Positions 28,424 through 38,230 of a DNA stretch of 48,444 nucleotides are shown here, piece after piece; positions within the stretch are counted from its first letter, which is position 1, and each line of letters begins with the position of its first letter. The notes under the pieces are model-generated. The model did not search any database. It was not told where the DNA came from and saw only the letters and a program-made list of their open reading frames with translations. The position numbers were made by a program, and so were the translations under genes. Source of the DNA: Bacteroidota bacterium (lineage in GTDB: Bacteria; Bacteroidota; Bacteroidia; Bacteroidales; UBA7960); NCBI GenBank assembly GCA_007694165.1, contig RECE01000201.1:1-48444 (forward strand), written 5' to 3'.

Positions 28424-28467
28424 TCATATTGTAGCCCTTTGGGGCAATAGGGAAAAGCAAAAGTTGA

Positions 28468-29220
28468 TTATTCTTTCTTTTCTTCTGCCGGAGCATCAGC
28501 ATCCGGAGCTTCGGCCTTTGGCTCTTCGGCCTTTGGCTCTTCAGCTTTGGGTTCTTCAGCCTTTGGCTCTTCGGCCTTTGGCTCTTCAGCCTTTGGCTCT
28601 TCAGCTTTGGGTTCTTCAGCCTTTGGCTCTTCAGCCTTTGGCTCTTCAGCCTTTGGCTCTTCAGCTTTGGGCTCTTCAGCTTTGGGTTCTTCAGCTTTGG
28701 GTTCTTCAGCCTTTGGCTCTTCAGCTTCAGGGGCTGCTTTCTCTTCTGCTTTCAGGTTATCTTTTGCAAGCTTTTTCGCCAGCTCTTCTGCACGGGCTTC
28801 ATTGATCTTTTTTTCTTCTTCCAGACGCTTTTTCTTAAGGTCTGAAACAGAAAGTACGGCATCTTTGGCTGTTTGTTCCAGCTTTTCAGCTTTTTCTTTC
28901 AGCCATGCCTTAAATTTTTCTTCTACCAAATCTTCAGTTAGGGCTCCTTTTTTCACACCTTTTAAAAGGTGATCCTTAAGAAGTACTCCTTCTCTTGAAA
29001 AAATAGAACGAACGGTTTCTGAAGGTTGTGCTCCTACCTGGAGCCAGTAAAGTGCGCGATCGAAATTCAAATCGATTGTCGCAGGATCTGTCATGGGATT
29101 GTAAGTGCCAATTCTCTCGATAAATTTTCCGTCCCGGGGTGCACGACCATCCGCAATTACCACATGGTAAAAAGGGTTACCTTTTTTACCTTTTCTCTGT
29201 AATCTGATTCTTGTTGGCAT
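28468..29220 (-). CDS. rpsP: 30S ribosomal protein S16 with long PKAEE-repeat tail
   Basis: A 250-residue protein, against about 80-90 for most S16. Residues 1-80 are canonical S16 ([64 protein letters not shown]). Residues 80-160 are a Lys/Glu/Ala-rich helical extension. Residues about 163-236 are 14 tandem copies of the pentapeptide PKAEE (the last is PKAEA), ending in an acidic tail. Extended S16 with Glu/Ala-rich tails is usual in Bacteroidota, but this perfect repeat run is notable. The start ATG is followed by the invariant PxRIRL. First gene of the rpsP-rimM-trmN6 operon. Confidence 0.97.
   Translation of the reverse strand: MPTRIRLQRKGKKGNPFYHVVIADGRAPRDGKFIERIGTYNPMTDPATIDLNFDRALYWLQVGAQPSETVRSIFSREGVLLKDHLLKGVKKGALTEDLVEEKFKAWLKEKAEKLEQTAKDAVLSVSDLKKKRLEEEKKINEARAEELAKKLAKDNLKAEEKAAPEAEEPKAEEPKAEEPKAEEPKAEEPKAEEPKAEEPKAEEPKAEEPKAEEPKAEEPKAEEPKAEEPKAEEPKAEAPDADAPAEEKKE
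28508..28728. repeat. 15-base tandem repeat, 14 copies, in rpsP
   Basis: A 15-base unit, on the plus strand of the form cctttggctcttc(a/g)g, runs without interruption for about 14 copies. Most unit differences are silent third-position changes. It encodes the PKAEE run of the S16 tail. Confidence 0.95.
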
Positions 29221-29267
29221 TTTTCTTTTTTAATTTTTGAATTCTAACTATATAATTTTCAGGGGTG

Positions 29268-29297
29268 CAAATTTCCGACAATTTTTATTAATAACAA
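29268..29297 (-). promoter_or_regulatory. Candidate promoter of the rpsP operon
   Basis: Read on the minus strand: TTG (29297-29295), 19-base spacer, GAAATTTG (29275-29268), then caccc as a possible start site. The -7 box has one mismatch to TAnnTTTG. The start codon is 47 bases downstream. Confidence 0.4.
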
Positions 29298-29451
29298 AGC
29301 TTTTTCGTGTTATTTTCTCTCATACACATTTGGTATGGATGCCCTTCCTTTACTTTCAAGTCATCAGATTGTTATTTCCATTGTTAATAAGGCGTTGATA
29401 ACTCTTGGATCTTTAAAGACAAACCTGTCCGTTTTTCCCCTTTTTTTTGTA

Positions 29452-29459
29452 TATTTTTG
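29452..29459 (+). promoter_or_regulatory. Candidate -7 box for dnaE
   Basis: TATTTTTG matches TAnnTTTG exactly and lies 28 bases before the dnaE start codon at 29488. This supports that ATG over the longer frame that begins at 29335, which would start upstream of the promoter. No clear -33 TTG. Confidence 0.45.
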
Positions 29460-29487
29460 GAGGCTAATAATAAATGACCTTAAAAAA

Positions 29488-32400
29488 ATGGAATTTACAC
29501 ATTTACACGTACATACCAATTTCTCTATATTAGATGGCGCCGCCAACATCGATGTAATGATGAAAAAAGCGGCCGACTCAGGAATGAAAGCGCTTGCTAT
29601 TACCGACCATGGAAACATGTATGGTGTCATGCATTTTACCACTGCCGCTGTCAAGCATGGCATTAAGCCCATCGTAGGTTGCGAGGTGTATGTGGCAGAG
29701 GGCAGCCGGCACGAGAAAAGAGGCAAAGAAGACAGAAGTGGCTACCACCTTATTCTGCTGGCCAAAAACAAACAAGGTTACGAAAACCTTTCAAGAATTT
29801 GTTCTATAGGTTACCTTGAGGGCTTCTATTATACTCCGCGTATAGACAAAGAAATCCTGCGAAAATACAGTGAAGGACTCATAGCGTCATCAGCCTGTTT
29901 GGGTGGTGAGCTCCCACAGGCACTTATGAATTCGGGTTTAGAGAAAGCCGAAGAGGTAGTAAAGGAGCACATGGAGATTTTTGGTGATGATTATTACCTG
30001 GAGCTTCAGCGGCATGGGTTGAAAGAACAGGAACCTGTAAACCAGCAGCTTTTGCAACTGGCCGAAAAATTCAATCTGAAAGTAATTGCAACCAACGACA
30101 GTCATTATATCAATGCAGAAGATGCAAAAGCGCACGACATCCTTATTTGTCTTCAAACAGGAAGAGATCTTGATGATGATACGCGCATGCGCTATTCAGG
30201 ACAGGAATACCTGAAAACAGGTCAGGAAATGGCCAAACTTTTCCATGACATTCCCCAGGCAATAGCCAATACCAGGGAAATAGTGGACAAGGTTGAAGAG
30301 TATAATATTGTTCGTGATATTCTTCTTCCTGTTTTTCCCTTGCCCGAAGGATTCGATAATGAAGATGAATTCCTGCATTATCTTACTTACGAGGGAGCTA
30401 AGAAATTCTATGATGAAATCACCCCTGAAGTTACAGAAAGGCTTGACCACGAGTTGAAAATCATCAAAGACATGGGTTTTGCTGGTTACTTCCTTATTGT
30501 TCAGGATTTTATTAATGAGGCCCGTAGGATGGATGTGGCCGTTGGACCGGGGAGGGGCAGTGCTGCCGGTTCGGCTGTAGCTTTCGCTACAGGTATTACC
30601 GCAATTGACCCCTTAAAATACAACTTGCTGTTTGAGCGGTTTCTAAACCCGGAAAGGGTGTCAATGCCCGATATCGACATCGATTTTGATGATGAAGGAC
30701 GCGAAAAGGTAATGGATTATGTAATCCAGAAGTACGGCCGTACCAAAGTTGCTCAGATTGTAACATTTGGTACCATGGCCGCCAAATCTTCCATCAGGGA
30801 TGTAGCCAGGGTATTGAAGCTTCCTTTGTCTGAAGCCGATCGCCTTGCCAAACTGGTGCCCGAAAAGCCAGGTACTTCGCTAAGCGATGCCTACAAGGAT
30901 ATACCAGAACTGCAGCAAGCCCTCAATGACCCGAATCCACTGATCAGAGAAACGCTCAAGTATGCCAAAATCCTGGAAGGATCCAACAGGCAAACCGGCG
31001 TGCATGCCTGTGGTGTAATTATCGGACCTACGGATCTTGTAGACTGTATCCCTTTGAGTACCCAGAAAGATTCAAACCTGCCCGTAACTCAGTACGACGG
31101 AAAGTATGTTGAGTCTGTGGGGATGCTGAAAATGGACTTCCTGGGGTTGAAAACGCTTACCATTATTAAGGAAGCAGTAAAAAATATTAAACTGAGGCAT
31201 GATGTTGAGATTGACCCCGAGCAAATCCCCCTGGAAGATGAAATTGCTTATCAGTTGTACCAAAGGGGCGATACGGTTGGAACTTTCCAGTTTGAGTCGG
31301 CCGGAATGCGGAAGTACCTCAAGGAGTTAAAACCCAACAACATAGAAGACCTTATTGCCATGAACGCCCTTTTCAGACCCGGGCCCATGGATTTTATCCC
31401 CGACTTTATCAATCGGAAACATGGAATTGAGAAGACCGATTATCCGCACGAATGGCTCGAAGAGATCCTGACTCCCACTCATGGAATCATGGTATACCAG
31501 GAGCAAATCATGCAAGCCGCCCAGATTATGGCTGGGTATTCCCTGGGAGCTGCAGATATTCTGCGGCGCGCAATGGGAAAAAAGAAGCCGGAAGAAATGG
31601 AAAGGCAAAAGGTTATTTTCGTTGAAGGTGCATTTAATAAAGGAGTAGATAAGAAAAAAGCCGAAGATATATTTGACGTGATGGCCAAGTTTGCCATGTA
31701 CGGATTTAACCGTTCACATTCTGCTGCCTATTCTGTAGTAGCCTACCGAACCGGGTACCTCAAAGCCCATTACCCTGCCGAATACATGGCCGCAGTACTT
31801 ACCTGCAATATCAGTGATTTGAAAAAGATCACCCTGTTTATGGAAGAGTGTCAGCGGCAGAATATAGAGGTTTCAGGGCCGCATATAAACGAAAGTGCGC
31901 TCAATTTTGTTGTAAATGACCAGGGTGTGATTCGCTTCGGACTTGGAGCGATAAAAGGGGTAGGAGAGGGAGCCGTAGAAAATATTCTGGAAGAGCGAAA
32001 AGCTAACGGCCCTTTTAAGAATTTTGTTGATTTTATGACCCGCATCAACCTCAGGTCCTCAAACAAAAGAGTTATTGAGTCGCTGGCAATGGCAGGCGCA
32101 TTTGATTGCTTTGAAAACGTTCACCGGGCTCAGTTTTTCCACACAGAAGAGGAGGGTGGTTCCAATTTTATCGATAAGATTGTTAAGTATGCCCATGCAC
32201 AAATCCTGCAGAAGAACTCCTCACAAATGAACCTCTTTGGGGAGGCAGATGAAAGTACCATTGCCGATCCGGAAATGCCCGAATGCCCCAAATGGGAAAA
32301 ACTGGAAATGCTCAAAAAGGAAAAAGAGGTTACCGGAATGTACATATCAGGCCATCCTCTTGACAATTTCAGGATACAGATAGAATCCTACTGTAGTCAT

Positions 32401-32943
32401 AACCTTTCTCAACTGCAGGATTTGGATAAACTAAAAAACCGTGAGGTGAGTTTTGCCGGTGTTATTTTGTCGGCTCAGCACAAATACACCAAAAACGGAA
32501 AACCTTTTGGCAGCTTCGTAATAGAAGATTACAATGATTCACTTGCGCTTACCCTGTTTTCGGAAGACTACCTGAGAGTAAAGCACTTCCTTGAAAAAGA
32601 GAGTTTTGTGTACGTGAAAGCCATCATTGCCCCCAGATTCAAATCTTCTGACCAGTACGAGGTGAAAGTTAAATCGATGATGCTGCTCAGTGATGTGGTA
32701 GAAAAAATGGCATCTGACCTTTTACTGGAAATTCCGCTTTCGGAAGTGAACCCGGGGTTTATCGATTATCTTTTGCATAATGTAAGGACTCACCAGGGTA
32801 AATGCCGGCTGAAAATCAAACTGCGCGACGATGTCGAAAAAAGCAGTGTAGAAATGCTGGCCAGAAGAACCAAAGTGGAACCCGTGGGTTTTTTGACACA
32901 GCTTCTTAAAAAGAATACTGACCTTCATTTTAAGCTTAACTAA
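29488..32943 (+). CDS. dnaE: DNA polymerase III subunit alpha
   Basis: A 1151-residue replicative polymerase. The N-terminal PHP domain begins FTHLHVHTNFSILDGA and contains ITDHGNMYG. The palm has the catalytic Asp pair D395/D397 in MPDIDIDFDDEGR, and the third Asp D550 in KMDFLGLKT. Helix-hairpin-helix motifs (GLGAIKGVGEGAVENI) and an OB fold (EVSFAGVILSAQHKYTKNGKPFGSF) follow. The start at 29488 gives the standard DnaE N-terminus; an in-frame extension upstream is not conserved-looking. No intein is present. It is followed 121 bases later by trxA with its own promoter. Confidence 0.97.
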   Translation: MEFTHLHVHTNFSILDGAANIDVMMKKAADSGMKALAITDHGNMYGVMHFTTAAVKHGIKPIVGCEVYVAEGSRHEKRGKEDRSGYHLILLAKNKQGYENLSRICSIGYLEGFYYTPRIDKEILRKYSEGLIASSACLGGELPQALMNSGLEKAEEVVKEHMEIFGDDYYLELQRHGLKEQEPVNQQLLQLAEKFNLKVIATNDSHYINAEDAKAHDILICLQTGRDLDDDTRMRYSGQEYLKTGQEMAKLFHDIPQAIANTREIVDKVEEYNIVRDILLPVFPLPEGFDNEDEFLHYLTYEGAKKFYDEITPEVTERLDHELKIIKDMGFAGYFLIVQDFINEARRMDVAVGPGRGSAAGSAVAFATGITAIDPLKYNLLFERFLNPERVSMPDIDIDFDDEGREKVMDYVIQKYGRTKVAQIVTFGTMAAKSSIRDVARVLKLPLSEADRLAKLVPEKPGTSLSDAYKDIPELQQALNDPNPLIRETLKYAKILEGSNRQTGVHACGVIIGPTDLVDCIPLSTQKDSNLPVTQYDGKYVESVGMLKMDFLGLKTLTIIKEAVKNIKLRHDVEIDPEQIPLEDEIAYQLYQRGDTVGTFQFESAGMRKYLKELKPNNIEDLIAMNALFRPGPMDFIPDFINRKHGIEKTDYPHEWLEEILTPTHGIMVYQEQIMQAAQIMAGYSLGAADILRRAMGKKKPEEMERQKVIFVEGAFNKGVDKKKAEDIFDVMAKFAMYGFNRSHSAAYSVVAYRTGYLKAHYPAEYMAAVLTCNISDLKKITLFMEECQRQNIEVSGPHINESALNFVVNDQGVIRFGLGAIKGVGEGAVENILEERKANGPFKNFVDFMTRINLRSSNKRVIESLAMAGAFDCFENVHRAQFFHTEEEGGSNFIDKIVKYAHAQILQKNSSQMNLFGEADESTIADPEMPECPKWEKLEMLKKEKEVTGMYISGHPLDNFRIQIESYCSHNLSQLQDLDKLKNREVSFAGVILSAQHKYTKNGKPFGSFVIEDYNDSLALTLFSEDYLRVKHFLEKESFVYVKAIIAPRFKSSDQYEVKVKSMMLLSDVVEKMASDLLLEIPLSEVNPGFIDYLLHNVRTHQGKCRLKIKLRDDVEKSSVEMLARRTKVEPVGFLTQLLKKNTDLHFKLN

Positions 32944-33020
32944 TCCCAACAATATCTTTGCTGAGGTGTTGAACAGTTGAGGAAATTTTGAATATGTGGC
33001 AAGATTCTCAATAAAAGTTC

Positions 33021-33028
33021 TATTTTTG
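33021..33028 (+). promoter_or_regulatory. Candidate -7 box for trxA
   Basis: TATTTTTG, an exact TAnnTTTG match and identical to the dnaE box, 36 bases before the trxA ATG. No well-placed TTG. Confidence 0.45.
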
Positions 33029-33064
33029 TAATTGTAAAAATCATCAACCTTAAAAAACAAAACT

Positions 33065-33382
33065 ATGGCAATCGAATTGACAGACAGTAACTTTGAAGAA
33101 TTGGTGCTTAAATCAGACAAACCCGTGTTGGTTGATTTTTGGGCTGAATGGTGTGGGCCATGCCGTATGGTTGCACCCATCGTAAATGAGATTTCTGTTG
33201 AGTATGAAGGGAAAGCTGTTGTGGGTAAACTGGATGTAGACAGCAACCCCGAAGTGGCTCAAAAATATGGTATCCGTAATATTCCAACCATTTTGTTTTT
33301 CAAAAACGGGGAAATAGCCGACAAACAAGTGGGAGCAGTTCCTAAATCTATGCTTACCTCCAAGATTGAAAATCTGCTTTAG
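33065..33382 (+). CDS. trxA: Thioredoxin
   Basis: A 105-residue cytosolic thioredoxin with the active site WCGPC (residues 31-35) in [14 protein letters not shown], the cis-Pro in [10 protein letters not shown], and buried Asp in VLVDFWA. There is no signal peptide. It reduces protein disulfides with electrons from thioredoxin reductase. It has its own promoter candidate and terminator, so it is probably monocistronic. Confidence 0.97.
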   Translation: MAIELTDSNFEELVLKSDKPVLVDFWAEWCGPCRMVAPIVNEISVEYEGKAVVGKLDVDSNPEVAQKYGIRNIPTILFFKNGEIADKQVGAVPKSMLTSKIENLL

Positions 33383-33408
33383 CATTTATAGGATTCCCAA
33401 TATTTATC

Positions 33409-33447
33409 AAGGGTGTCTTACATTTGGAAAGACACCCTTTCATTTTT
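33409..33447 (+). terminator. Terminator after trxA
   Basis: A perfect 11-base stem (aagggtgtctt at 33409-33419; aagacaccctt at 33429-33439) with a 9-base loop, then a T run. Confidence 0.85.
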
Positions 33448-33469
33448 TTGTAACCCTATTCATTAAACA

Positions 33470-34402
33470 GTGGACAAATCATTAGAAACTTCCCGGTATA
33501 AAAGATACGAGAATTTGGAGCTTCTTGCGCGACAGGTGGTAGAGGGTTTCCTTACAGGCCTTCATAAAAGCCCGTTCCATGGTTTTTCTGTTGAATTTGC
33601 AGAGCATCGAATCTACAACCCCGGAGAATCTACCAAAAATATTGACTGGCGGCTTTATGGACGTACAGAGAAGCTGTTCGTGAAAAAATTTGAAGAAGAA
33701 ACCAACCTCAGATGCCAGCTGGTAATTGATAATTCCTCATCCATGTATTTCCCATCCTGGGGAGAGTCCGATGAGTTAGTGTCGAAAATTGATTTTTCGG
33801 TTCAGGCCGCCGCTGCATTGATGTATGTGCTGAAAAAACAGCGCGATGCAGCAGGCCTCAGTGTTTTTGGAGAAAAGCTGGATGTGCATACCCCTGCAAA
33901 ATCTAATGCAGTCCATAGCAAAATGCTTTTTGCCACACTCGGGAATTTACTTCAGAAAAACAATCAGCATCTCAATCAAAAATCCAATCCTGCAAAGATT
34001 TTACACGAAATTGCCGACAAGATTCATAAACGATCCCTGGTGATTATTTTTAGTGATATGATGGAAAACATTGGGCAGCCGGATGAAGTATTTGATGCTT
34101 TGCAACATCTGAAACATAATAAGCACGAAGTAGTATTGTTTCATGTATTTGACAAAAAGAAGGAATTCGAACTGGAGTACCAGAACAGACCTTATCGGTT
34201 TATTGACATGGAAACTGCAAAGGAAATTAAGATTAATCCTACTCAGATGAAAGAAATGTATTCCAAAGAACTTTCGAAATTTTATGATAAACTTAAGTTA
34301 AAATGCATGCAATATCAAATTGATTTTGTCGCAGCTGATATCAATTCAGGACTTGAGAATGTCTTATTGTCATTTTTTTCCAAAAGGTCTAAACTTTATT
34401 AG
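33470..34402 (+). CDS. DUF58 domain protein (vWA-like)
   Basis: A 310-residue soluble protein. The DUF58 signature HRIYNPGESTKNIDWRLYGRT (about 46-66) is followed by a vWA-like metal-site motif, DNSSSMYF (D-x-S-x-S, about 86-93). DUF58 proteins usually lie beside a MoxR AAA+ ATPase and vWA/BatA proteins and may help fold or insert metal into targets; none of those is adjacent here. The start is a GTG, 23 bases after the trxA terminator T run; no in-frame ATG nearby would keep the N-terminus. Confidence 0.9.
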   Translation: MDKSLETSRYKRYENLELLARQVVEGFLTGLHKSPFHGFSVEFAEHRIYNPGESTKNIDWRLYGRTEKLFVKKFEEETNLRCQLVIDNSSSMYFPSWGESDELVSKIDFSVQAAAALMYVLKKQRDAAGLSVFGEKLDVHTPAKSNAVHSKMLFATLGNLLQKNNQHLNQKSNPAKILHEIADKIHKRSLVIIFSDMMENIGQPDEVFDALQHLKHNKHEVVLFHVFDKKKEFELEYQNRPYRFIDMETAKEIKINPTQMKEMYSKELSKFYDKLKLKCMQYQIDFVAADINSGLENVLLSFFSKRSKLY

Positions 34403-34505
34403 TGTATAACTCAAATAGATTAATTGAGACAATAGACTCGGGTTTTTATTTATAATTCATTGATTTTTTGTAAATTTCCGGGGATTTAAAACAAAAATTA
34501 TTTGC

Positions 34506-37500
34506 ATGAATTATCGAGTACTTTCTTTTAGCATTTTTTTGTTTTTAACACTGCCATATCTTGGATATGTCAATGCAAGCAATAAAGTTTCAGCCTCTTA
34601 TGATTTGCACACATGGGAGGATCTCTCCGATGAAGAAAAATCATATGCAGTGCAGGAATGGATTAGCAAGTCATCTGATCGTATTCGTTGGTCGCACAAT
34701 GCCCGGATGGATTTTGCCAAAACAGCTTACCATCATGCATCAGAGCTGGGAGAAACAAGTTTGAAGATGGCAGCCATGTATTGTTTGGCAGAGTTATATT
34801 TTAATGAAGCACTTTTTGATACTGCCCTTTCCTATTTCGATTCTATTTATGAATATGCCGAGAGTTTAGAAGATAAAAGGCTCAAGATTGAAATGTATAA
34901 TTATACGGGTTCCATCTTTCGATATAAAGGCAATATATTTGATGCCCTTGGCTTGACGTATGATGCTTATCGCCTGGCCATGGAAAAGGGTTACTATTCT
35001 CTTATAGCTCTTTCAGCCAACAACCTGGGAGTGATTTACCGGAATTTGGGGGAAAATAAAATCGCCATAGGATACTACAATGAAGCCCTCGAGAAAGGCA
35101 TCCTGGCAGCAGATACCAATCAGATTATTACATCCTATGCCGGAATGGGAAACTTTTACTGGTTTGAAAAAGATGTCCAGAGGGCATTGGAGTACTATCA
35201 AAAAGCAATGCAACTTGCAAGGCAAAGTCATGATATGCAGCATATTGCATCTTTAAACAACAATATAGGAAACATTTACCGCGAACGTGAGGATTATGAC
35301 ACCGCTCTGTTTTATTATTCAACAGCCTATGACCTGCTTGAGGAAGTAAATGTTGTGGGATTAAAAGCTGTTATCCTTCGCAATATTGGTTTGGTTCATC
35401 AACGCAAGGGAAATTACCAGCAAGCACTGAACTATGTAAATCAGAGCCTTGCTATCGTTACAGAAGTAGGGATTACATCCTTTATGCGGGATAACTACTT
35501 TAACTTGTCACAGATTTATAGTGCCATGGGTAATATAGAGGAGTCTTACCGTTACCTTCAGCTGTTTACTGATTATAACCAGCAAATTTACAACAGTCAA
35601 CTCCTGAACCGCATTTCCTATTTCAACGAAAAAGTTACTGATGCCCAGCGCAAAGAAGAGTTATATCGCTTCAGGCTGGAGCGCAATTTTTTTATTCTGA
35701 TCATTGTTATCCTTTTCCTGGTTTTTCTTGCCTTATTTTCCATATTAATGTTCGGCAGGTTCAAGGAGAAAAGAAAGCATATTGAACGATTAAAAAGCAC
35801 GCTTCAGGATAAGGTGATTACAGAAAAAGCTTTGCGGCAGAGTGAGGAGAACTATCAAACCCTGATAAAAACACTTAACGAAGGTCTGATAGTGCTTGGC
35901 CAGGACAACATCATCGAATTTGTGAACCTAAAAGCCTGTAAAGTTCTTGGAGCCACTGATAAAAGCCAGTTGATAGGTAAGCATTTTGAGAAATTCATGC
36001 TTACGCCCGATGATGAGAAACTGTTTCTGGAGAAGGTTGAGTTGCAAAAAATGGGAATCTCTGATCATTATGAGATAAAGATGAAGAATCTGGCTGAAGA
36101 TGTGATGTGGGCTAACCTGAGCTCTGCACCCATCCTGGATGAGAATCTTCGCTCCAAAGGCTGTGTAGCGCTCATATCAGATGTTACCGAGAAAAAGAAA
36201 TCAGAACAAACTTACAGTGAGCTTACCACCAGCCTCAACCAGAAAATCAAGCAGCTTAACTGCCTGTATGATATTACCGATATATCAGGAGCTCCGGGTA
36301 TAACCTTTGAAGATATAATGGAAAAATCTCTGGAAATTATTCCTGTAGGACTTAAATACAGTCACGATATCGGAGTGCAGATTGTTTTTGACAAGAAAAC
36401 CTATTCATCTCTAAACTTCAGAGACACTAACTGGTCCTATTCGGTTCCTATCAAGGTTCAAAAAAAGAAACTGGGTTTTATTAAGGTTGTTTACCTGGAA
36501 GAAAAACCTATTATCAATAAAGATCCTTTTCATTTCAGCGAGAAAATCCTGTTAAAGAACATTTCTGAAAAATTTGGGCAAATAATTGAATCCAAGAACC
36601 TTGAAAAAGTTCTGCGTGAGAATCAGGATAAACTGGAAGAGGTTCAGCGCATTGCCAAAATCGGGAACTGGGAAAAAAACCTGCATTCGGATGATTGTGT
36701 TTTTTCAGAAACATTTTTTGATATTCTGGACATTTCTCCCGAAAAGAGAAAGTTTTATGATTACTCTAAGTTGCTTGAGATTATCCATCCTGACGATAAG
36801 GTGGTTTTCCTCAACTTTGAAAAGAAACTTCTGAAAAAAGATGCTGAAAATAACATTACTGCCAACTACCGGATTATAACTCATGAGGGAGTTATTAAGC
36901 ACATGTTCTCAAGCGGAAAAATAATTCGCAATGAAAAAGGAGAAAGGGTAAACAGTGTGTTTACAGTGCAGGATATTACAGAGCAAAAGTATACCCAGGA
37001 GCTTCAGCATCATGCTGAAATTGCCTTAAAAACCTCAGAGGCCAAACAACAGGTATTGGCCAATATGAGTTATGAAATGAGAACTCCCATAACTGGTATT
37101 ATGGGGATGGTCGATTTTCTTTTCCACTCAGGTCTTAGTAAGGAGCAGATGGAATTGGCCGAAACCATTAAGGATTCCAGTATTGGGTTGTTGAATACCA
37201 TTAACAATATCCTTGATTTGCAGCGAATGGAGGCAGGGAAATTCAGGCTTAATAAAAATGTTTTCAGCCTTTCCCAGCTCTCTGACAAAATTTCATCTCT
37301 TTTTGCTGCACTAACACGATCTAAAGAAATTCAGCTTGATATCAATATCCAAAAAACAATTCCCAAACAGATAATTTCTGATCAAACCCGATTGTACCAG
37401 GTTATTACCAATCTTATATCCATAATTACTGAAAATGCAAATAAAGGCAGGGTGAAAGTCGAATTTAAACTTGAGAACATCGTTGACAACAGAGCAATGT

Positions 37501-38195
37501 TTATGGTTGAGGTTTCCAATAGTCTTATTAACCTGGATACTGAGGCCATTAACACTATTCTGAATCCCTCAAGGGTACAGGATGATTTCTTGCTGCTTAA
37601 AAAGGATAATTTGAGTGTGGGTCTTGCCATTTCCCGAAAACTTGTAGATATGCTCGAAGGTAGCATTGGGGTAGAACAAGATAACGAAAAAGGGACGGTT
37701 TTTTATTTCACCTTTTTTGCTACTCTTCCCTCCGCGGAGGTTATCAAAGAAGAGAAGTCGTTGGAAGTGTCGCCCGAAAAAATCCTCGGAAATATCAAGG
37801 GAGTAAAAGTATTGTGCGTTGAAGATCAAAAGATAAATCAGAAAGTGCTCGCTCTTATGCTGGCCCATGCTCAATGCAATACCATTATGGCAAACAATGG
37901 CAAGGAGGCCCTTGAACTGATGGATGAGAATGACTTTGATATAGTATTGCTTGATATGGTCATGCCGGTTATGGATGGATTGGAAACTCTTCAGATGATG
38001 AAACTGAAATCGAAGATTTATCCTCCGGTAATAGCCCTATCCGCCAATGTATTGGATGAAGATAAAGACAACTATTTTGCCGCGGGAGTGAATGATTTTA
38101 TCAGTAAACCTATAAATGCCGCTGAATTGTATAAAAAGATTGACATTTGGAATGGGCAATACAAAAAAAGTAAAAGACAAAAGACAAAAAAATAA
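34506..38195 (+). CDS. Membrane-bound TPR hybrid kinase with degenerate kinase core
   Basis: A 1229-residue protein: signal peptide (1-25), periplasmic TPR repeats (about 70-385), one transmembrane helix (394-418), PAS (about 447-565), a GAF-like domain (about 580-695), PAS (about 705-825), a HisKA-like hairpin, a HATPase-like region (about 950-1075) and a C-terminal receiver (about 1100-1220). In the H box, ANMSYEMRTPI, Y856 replaces the phosphoacceptor His. The ATP site is also eroded: the N box is NLISIITENA, no DxGxG motif is found, and the G2 box is reduced to LSVGLAIS. The receiver is intact (D1150 in VLLDMVMP, K in ISKPI). It therefore looks like a pseudokinase sensor that receives phosphate from another kinase. 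The Hpt and active kinase genes follow directly. Confidence 0.9.
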   Translation: MNYRVLSFSIFLFLTLPYLGYVNASNKVSASYDLHTWEDLSDEEKSYAVQEWISKSSDRIRWSHNARMDFAKTAYHHASELGETSLKMAAMYCLAELYFNEALFDTALSYFDSIYEYAESLEDKRLKIEMYNYTGSIFRYKGNIFDALGLTYDAYRLAMEKGYYSLIALSANNLGVIYRNLGENKIAIGYYNEALEKGILAADTNQIITSYAGMGNFYWFEKDVQRALEYYQKAMQLARQSHDMQHIASLNNNIGNIYREREDYDTALFYYSTAYDLLEEVNVVGLKAVILRNIGLVHQRKGNYQQALNYVNQSLAIVTEVGITSFMRDNYFNLSQIYSAMGNIEESYRYLQLFTDYNQQIYNSQLLNRISYFNEKVTDAQRKEELYRFRLERNFFILIIVILFLVFLALFSILMFGRFKEKRKHIERLKSTLQDKVITEKALRQSEENYQTLIKTLNEGLIVLGQDNIIEFVNLKACKVLGATDKSQLIGKHFEKFMLTPDDEKLFLEKVELQKMGISDHYEIKMKNLAEDVMWANLSSAPILDENLRSKGCVALISDVTEKKKSEQTYSELTTSLNQKIKQLNCLYDITDISGAPGITFEDIMEKSLEIIPVGLKYSHDIGVQIVFDKKTYSSLNFRDTNWSYSVPIKVQKKKLGFIKVVYLEEKPIINKDPFHFSEKILLKNISEKFGQIIESKNLEKVLRENQDKLEEVQRIAKIGNWEKNLHSDDCVFSETFFDILDISPEKRKFYDYSKLLEIIHPDDKVVFLNFEKKLLKKDAENNITANYRIITHEGVIKHMFSSGKIIRNEKGERVNSVFTVQDITEQKYTQELQHHAEIALKTSEAKQQVLANMSYEMRTPITGIMGMVDFLFHSGLSKEQMELAETIKDSSIGLLNTINNILDLQRMEAGKFRLNKNVFSLSQLSDKISSLFAALTRSKEIQLDINIQKTIPKQIISDQTRLYQVITNLISIITENANKGRVKVEFKLENIVDNRAMFMVEVSNSLINLDTEAINTILNPSRVQDDFLLLKKDNLSVGLAISRKLVDMLEGSIGVEQDNEKGTVFYFTFFATLPSAEVIKEEKSLEVSPEKILGNIKGVKVLCVEDQKINQKVLALMLAHAQCNTIMANNGKEALELMDENDFDIVLLDMVMPVMDGLETLQMMKLKSKIYPPVIALSANVLDEDKDNYFAAGVNDFISKPINAAELYKKIDIWNGQYKKSKRQKTKK

Positions 38196-38230
38196 AACAG
38201 AAATTGCTGCCCAATATAAAAAATGAAGTT

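Noticed and set aside
28508-28728. Tandem repeat considered as a CRISPR array
   Set aside because: The units are contiguous with no spacers and encode a periodic peptide in frame.
28383-28972. Plus-strand frames opposite rpsP with LALRPLALQ and GSSAFGSSA repeats
   Set aside because: They are antisense readings of the PKAEE minisatellite; no start signal or conservation.
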